Source: Sistotremastrum niveocremeum HHB9708 (Eukaryota; Basidiomycota; Agaricomycetes; Sistotremastrales; Sistotremastraceae). From it: a DNA stretch of 64,000 nt. The notes beneath the pieces are model-generated. The model searched no databases. It worked only from the letters and a program-made list of their open reading frames with translations, and was not told the origin of the DNA. Made by a program: the position numbers and the translations under genes. The stretch is from assembly GCA_001630475.1 (NCBI GenBank), contig KV419410.1, forward strand, positions 62,001 to 126,000, written 5' to 3'. Of the stretch, positions 58,581 through 64,000 are shown piece after piece; positions within the stretch are counted from its first letter, which is position 1, and each line of letters opens with the position of its first letter.

Positions 58581-59070
58581 CGAACGAACCGAGAGCTCCG
58601 GTGATTGCTTTTTGTTACTGATTATATTCCCGCATCAAAACGACCTCTTGTATCCATAGTTGTACACTGCTTATGGTCAGTTAGTTAGTAAATCCGATTT
58701 ATAGTTGGATTTACTAACTAACTAACTGCTTATGGAGTATGCTTTTTGTATTGAAAGTTCAGAGTTCAATTGAGTTCAGTTATTAAAAAACTACTGTTAC
58801 AGCGGAGGATACAGTTAATGGGACAGCAATGACACAGTAGACGACGGAGGAGAGAGAGAGAAAAGAGATAGAGGCGCTTAATACGATGCTTAAATAGCAA
58901 TACGGAACAGCCGACAACCGGGCCACAGGATGAGAAGATGGACGAAAAGTGGAAGAAAACGCACAGAAAACAAAAGAAAACAAAGGGAGGAGATGAGAAA
59001 ACAGCGGCAAAAAGTAGAGAAAGCCTAGGGTCGATAGCACAAACCAAGACGCTGTATTAGTATATGAAGT
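58581..59070. other. convergent 3' intergenic region
   Basis: About 490 bp between the stops of saf4 (+) and the ARID gene (-). It contains the palindromic element listed at 58666-58735 and an otherwise A-rich 3' region. No gene is seen. Confidence 0.45.
58666..58735. repeat. small palindrome flanked by an 11-bp direct repeat
   Basis: The 11-mer ACTGCTTATGG occurs at 58666-58676 and again at 58725-58735. The 48 bp between form an inverted repeat: AGTTAGTTAGTAAATCC at 58679-58695 and its exact complement starting at 58707, with an 11-nt loop. This is the layout of a tiny terminal-inverted-repeat insertion with a target-site duplication. It could alternatively act as a transcription-end hairpin between two convergent genes. 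Confidence 0.75.
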
Positions 59071-62000
59071 CTAAAAGGTTGAAATTGCCCATGGTTGCTC
59101 AGCCTCCGTCATTGGCCCGTCTGATTTCCAGTTATCGTTATGCAGGAAATATGGATCTGCGCCGATATGACCCCAGACGGGCGATGTTTGATCGAAGTTA
59201 GAGCTGGCTTTTGAAAGTGCAGGATCTGCAGTGGCTGATTTAGGAGCACTCTGAGCGGCTGAGCCGTCCGTGGTCCCTAGTCGAGGCTCATCGGGTCCGG
59301 ATTCTGGACTGAAGTCAGAAGGCCCTGTCGATACATTTGCCACGAGCTCCGGTGTGTCATCCTCACATTGGGAGAAATCAAAGAACTCGAAGAAATCGCC
59401 CGCCCCCAAGCCGGACTCAGTCTTTATGCCGTTCGCTGAGCTGCCTTCACCTGATCCACTCGATCCATCCTTAGAGGCTTGTGGTAGAGCGAAGAATGAG
59501 TTGGCGAGACTGTCTAGTGTTCCCTGGAGTTCGGGGAAGATATCTTGACTGGACTCTAACAGTTTCGTCATATCCTCAATCAAGCTCATCGACGATAAGG
59601 CGAGATCTTGCTCCTCGACTTTAGGTTCCACATCGGTACCGGGCTGCGCAATCTCCCAATCGCCAGATAACTTAGGCCTCTTCGGTGGAGGTAATGACGA
59701 AGTAGCAGCAGGCGCAGTTGCGGGCGTCGACGCAGCAGCAGGGCCCGCAGATGGTGTCGGCGCTGTGGCCGGCTTCGTCTCTGTCTCCTCAGGGCGCGGT
59801 CTCTTGCTTCCGGTAACGGGTTCAGGAGCCGCTGGTTTAGGGGGTGACGGTGCAACAACAGGGGCCGTGACCTTCCGCTTCGCAGCAGGTTTAGCTTTAG
59901 CCGCAGGCTTTTTACCCGGCGATTTGGGTGTCCTGGGTGAATTACTCGAGGGATTGGGAGTATTAGCGGAAGGAGCAGGTGTCGAAGCGGCTAACGCCGC
60001 AGGGGACGGCGACGAGGAAGCTTTGTTGGCTCGACCAACTTTTGAGATCACCGGATTCTGTTGTGGTGTGGGCGGAGGTTGAGTAGGGGGGCGAGGCGGA
60101 TCAGGAGTGATGGTTCGGTTGTTCATGTTCTGAACGGGGACGGGAGGAGGTCCAGGAGGTAACTGAGCGTGAGGTTGGGAAGGTTGTGGAGGTTGTGGAC
60201 CCGGAGCATCACCGCGAGTAGCGTCGAGCGCCGAGCGAACTCTGCTCATGACAGTAGCGAACGCATTCATGATCCTTTTCAAGAAATCGAGTGATATATA
60301 GTCAACATGAGGACTTCTCATGCCGGTTCTAGCTATCTCTTCGCGCTGGCGGGAAAGCATATGCAGCTGTAGAAATTCAAGTTGAGTATCAGATCTACGC
60401 GCGGAGAATCATACGTACGAAGCTCAAAACGTGTTTCACTTCATCAGGTCGCTTGAAAAAACAGAGATACATGGACAACTGTCTGTCCATCTCGGGCAAC
60501 ATTTTCGAAGCAGTTTCGAAAAGTCTGTTCCATTCGGGCCTTTCCGCCTCTGTGACTTGCGCTTGGGGAACTGCAGAAAGTAAGTAATCAGTGCCTGACT
60601 GGGAGAGGAGCTTTGTACACAAACTCTCACCATTCATGTTGCGAGCTCCCATCTTGAGATTCTGGATCCACTCCATCGCTCGGTTCACATCCATGTCTGT
60701 AGGACGCTGCATCTGCGGCAGTGGTGCACCAGGACCAGGTTGAGGAATGCCCGGACGGCCCATAGGAGGAGGCTGCAAAGTTGGCTGATTATGAACATTG
60801 ATGCCGGAATTAGGTCTGGGCTGTGGTGTCCCAAGACGAGCCCTCTGAGCATTCAAGGCTTGCTGAGCCTGAGCCACGAAATCGGAATGAGATTGAGAAG
60901 ATGCAGATGGGTCGGATGGTTGTTGATGTTGAGCAGGATGATGAGAGGGAACCATTCCTGAGGGAGGTTGTTGATTGTTCGGAAGAGGTACCTGTCCTTG
61001 AGGCGGTAATGGATGAGGTTGACCGTGTTGCAGTGTACCATTATTGAGTAGTACTTGACGATTGAGGAAATCCCGTTTTCTTTCAATCGCCTCGATCGAA
61101 GCCTGCGAATGACCCTGACTTCGTAACTGCTCATTTGTCATGTTCGCTTGCATCATCATTTGCTTGAATTGCATCTGCTGCAATGTAGCGGCTGCTCCAG
61201 GAGGCAATTGAGGATTCTGCGGGTTCTGCGGGTTCGGAGGGCCCGGATAGCCTGGGTGCCCATTCTGACCATTCACCTGCGGTTGAGGCTGCGGCTGCGG
61301 CTGAGCTGGCATACCAGGGCGTCCCGGTATATTAGGAGCACCGCCAGAGGGCGTCAGCGCTCTGTTCATACTGGCAAGATGAGCAGCGTTGATAGCGTTG
61401 TGTTGCTGCTGATTGCGTGCCAACACCGACAGATAAGTGTTCTCAAAATTCCCCAGAAGTCGTCCGTGAATTTCGCGCAGTCTCTGGCCAACGGTTTCCA
61501 TCGACACGCCATTCACCTGGATGTTCATTGACTGAGCGACGTGAGCCCATCCATTTCGTGCAGACACCTAATATTCAAAAAATGAGTGGGCGGGTTACTT
61601 TAGGAAATATGGCAAATACACACGTTTTGACCTCCGCCGAACTGCATGACCGCTTTGTGTATATCATGAAGATGTAGCGTGTTACCCTCAATTGTAACCT
61701 CCCTGGGAAAGTTGGCCTCATCCAGCTTTTGCCGCTTCAAGTACTCGCCGAAAAAGCCCTCGAACTTGCCTAGATCGAGCGATGGCAAAGGTCGATTTCC
61801 TTGAAATTGGAGCTGTGGTTGGGGAGGTTGACCTTGCTGAGCCTGCGACTGCCTCAGAAGCATCTCGGCCTGATTGAGATTACTTGGTCCGGCCTGCAGC
61901 GATAAATCCTGCGGCTGGCCTTGAAAGTGTTGTCCCAGATTGCCCTGAACATGTTGCAGAGGAGTTTGAGGCGGTTGTGGTTGTGGTTGCTGCTGCTGCT

Positions 62001-63753
62001 GCTGCATCCCTGGGTACATCTGTTTCGGGATCGCGCCATTCGGAAATGGAGGTTGCTGAGGTTGCGACGCAGCTGGAGGAAACTGACCCGGCTGTGGTCG
62101 ATTCTGAAGCGTGGGAATGCCCTGGGGTCGTTGCATCGGAGATGTTCGACGAAGCATGGCATTATATTGCTGCAGGCTTGCGGCATTGTTGTTCATTCCT
62201 GCACCAGGAAAGCCAGCTTGACCAGCGCCAGCAGCATTAGCCCACGGCGTAAGTCCGTTTGTTTGTCCAGGCACGTTGCCTGCGGCACCACCCGGAGGCG
62301 GGTTCCTGTGTAATGTGGGTGGTGAATTAGTAGTTCCGTGACAAAGTAAGGATGTACGTACCCATTGGTTCCCTCTCCGTTTGAGCCATCAGATGGACGT
62401 TCCTGACCACCGGGCCATTGATTTCTCTGCAACATGCTTTCGAGAAGCGAAAGCCACTGCTTGTTCTTTTGCAGATCCGCCCGCAGTGCACTGATCGTTG
62501 ACATATTATCGGCGTCGACCCTGGTATTCGACAAGTTATGAAGGTGGTGCTCCTTCTGCTGTATCACACCTCGAAGTTGGGTGATCCGCTGAATACAATC
62601 GGCGGCGTTGCGAGGAATAGCGAGTGGAGGCGGCGCGGGTCCTCCTCCATTCATTGCCTGCCCGTTCTGCATTGCGTAAGCCATATTCATCTGGTTAAGA
62701 TTGGCGGTTTGATTCGATAAACTCTGCGCCATCTGCGAACTTAACAGCTGCTGCTGCTGTTGTTGCGAAAGAGGCTGCTGAGGCTGGGCATGTTGGGGTT
62801 GGGAGGGAGTAGGTTGTCGGGGAAGAGACGACTGTTGGGCTTGCTGCTGAACGGGCTGCTGCGGCTGACCTGATGCCTGCTGTTGCATTTGCTGCAGAGA
62901 TGGCCCGCCCTCTGGAGCACCTGGAACTGGCTGGACACCGACCCTATTCTCGAGCAACCGAAGTTGGCGGGAAATATTGGGATCGGAAGATTGATTTGCT
63001 CCCATCCGAGCACGCATGGCGGCATTGTTCAAGAGCGCTGGGTTCGCCTGGCGCGCCCTCAGCAGCTGCAGCTGTTGTTCGGCAGTGAAGCCGGGAGGAG
63101 GCTGCCCCTGCAATTGGGCAAGAGAGGGGTTATGGTTCATGGGCATCATCTGGGGGTGCGGCTGGCCCTGCATCTGCTGGGCTTGGTTCTGTTGCTGAGC
63201 CTGCTGTTGCTGATGTTGCAGAAACTGGCTATTCTGCTGCTGCTGCTGCTGTTGAAGCCGGAAGAATTCCATCATCTGGGTCTGAGATGTATTGTCAGAA
63301 AAACTTTTCTCTTATAATGATAGCATAGCTCGGAGGAAGACAATGGAGGCTCATGAGAGTCTCACACGTAATCAAGAAGAAATATTAATCAGAAGGAGAG
63401 ATGCAAGACTCATGAGGGGTGTGGCACGTGGGGACGCCGACCGACCGCCACACAAGACTTGCATGAACGAAGAGGGGTGAAGGGAGACAAAAGGCGATGA
63501 ATCTCACCTGATTCGTCTGCTGGCTTATCCCAGGCATGTTTCCATCAGCCTGAGCACGAAAGTATTGGCTCATTTGGGATTGGGACAATTGCCGTCCTTT
63601 CTCCGCATCCGACACAGAGATTTGAAACGATTGGGGCTGCTGGGCGAGCTGAGGATGAGACTGGAGCCCCTGGAGCGACTGCTGGTGCTGAGGCGGTTGG
63701 GAGAGAGCGAAGTTTTGGGGGATGGTGAAGTGCGATGACTGAGGATCGGCCAT
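59071..63753 (-). CDS. swi1: ARID-domain SWI/SNF subunit (Swi1/ARID1-like)
   Basis: Chromatin remodeller subunit with an ARID/BRIGHT DNA-binding domain. The start MADPQSSHFTIPQNFALSQP at 63753 is followed by about 600 residues rich in Gln, Pro, Asn and Met. Within it a short conserved coil appears (RNAADCIQRITQLRGVIQQK and LRADLQKNKQWLSLLESMLQ). The ARID domain reads PSLDLGKFEGFFGEYLKRQK, FPREVTIEGNTLHLHDIHKA, VMQFGGGQNVSARNGWAHVA and QSMNIQ, then GQRLREIHGRLLGNFENTYL. Downstream EWIQNLKMGARN, LFETASKMLPEMDRQLSMYL and CFFKRPDEVKHVLSFV join LHMLSRQREEIARTGMRSPH. The C-terminal 400 residues are Pro/Ala rich, then acidic (DFFEFFDFSQCEDDTPELVA), ending EQPWAISTF. About 1,450 residues. It overlaps several Pro-rich frames on the plus strand that are shadows. 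Confidence 0.88.
63234..63254 (-). repeat. short CAG/CTG repeat encoding poly-Gln
   Basis: About six CTG triplets on the plus strand, read as CAG on the minus strand, encode a Gln run (LQQQQQQQN) in the N-terminal part of the ARID protein. A second similar run lies near 61988-62005. These may vary in length between strains. Confidence 0.6.
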
Positions 63754-64000
63754 TGCCTTGAAGAGAGCCAAACAACAAATATCGCGGAGGTGGCCCGCGG
63801 TGGGAGTCGACGTCCGGGGACGGACTGGAGTGTTGGCGACGACGACGAAGGGGTCGGGGGGCGGGAGAGCGTCGGTCGCTGGTGGCTGGTGGGGAGCGTG
63901 GTGGGAGTCGGAAGCCAAGGGGTAACGGGCGTGATGACAGCGTCCACCAAATTGGTCGGACGGTGGGCGGAGCTCGGAATCAAATATCTGCACTCGGATG
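63754..64000. promoter_or_regulatory. upstream region of the ARID gene
   Basis: The last 247 bp precede the ARID start codon. The minus-strand frame remains open to the window edge with Pro/Ser/Thr-rich sequence but without an ATG other than 63753, so it reads as 5' leader or promoter. Confidence 0.35.

Noticed and set aside
59765-60082. Gly/Ala-rich plus-strand frame
   Set aside because: It is antisense to the Pro/Ala-rich linker of the ARID protein.

Overview
This is nuclear DNA of a filamentous basidiomycete, almost certainly a mushroom-forming Agaricomycete. Genes are dense and cut by many 40-65 nt introns, GC is near 50%, and several proteins belong to families typical of that class: a DUF6534 seven-helix membrane protein, a GMC oxidoreductase of the expanded Agaricomycete group, a secreted Ser/Thr-rich surface protein and a Phx1/Hoy1-like homeodomain factor. 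I support 28 protein-coding genes, one further unresolved candidate, no convincing RNA genes and no transposable element with coding capacity.

Layout. 1-11 kb: a GMC oxidoreductase running off the left edge, a divergent DUF6534 protein, a B-type cyclin and a Zn2Cys6 transcription factor. 11.5-25 kb: the GPI-anchor lipid remodelling protein Cwh43 (+), then AP-3 beta adaptin, the ribosome-biogenesis J-protein Jjj1 and the mitochondrial small TIM Tim13, all on the minus strand; about 2.1 kb at 18.8-21.0 kb has no recognisable gene. 25-33 kb (minus strand): a homeodomain factor, U1-70K, an unresolved candidate gene and the splicing factor Prp18. 33-39 kb: Cox12, uS10, a CobW-type metal-chaperone GTPase, Cox10 and a ZNF830-like protein. 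38.8-48 kb: exosome subunit Rrp41, nicotinate phosphoribosyltransferase, tRNA m7G methyltransferase, citrate synthase, two paralogous SH3 proteins and a CoA-type Nudix hydrolase. 48-64 kb: an ICln-like protein, nucleoporin Nup159, a secreted protein, Saf4/CCDC130 and an ARID-domain Swi1-like SWI/SNF subunit.

Most of this is housekeeping. Many neighbours are head-to-head with 70-340 bp between start codons, implying shared promoters (GMC/DUF6534, prp18/cox12, CobW/cox10, rrp41/npt1, SH3/trm8, SH3/Nudix). RNA metabolism (snp1, prp18, the ZNF830 homologue, rrp41, trm8, the ICln homologue, saf4) and mitochondrial function (tim13, cox12, cox10, cit1) are well represented, but nothing suggests they form an operon-like system.

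I did not find a clearly new biological system. The most interesting items are a 48-bp palindromic insert flanked by an 11-bp direct repeat, several GC-AG introns inside conserved proteins, a dispersed pair of SH3 paralogues each paired with a divergent gene, and a candidate gene at 30.5-31.5 kb that I could not assign.
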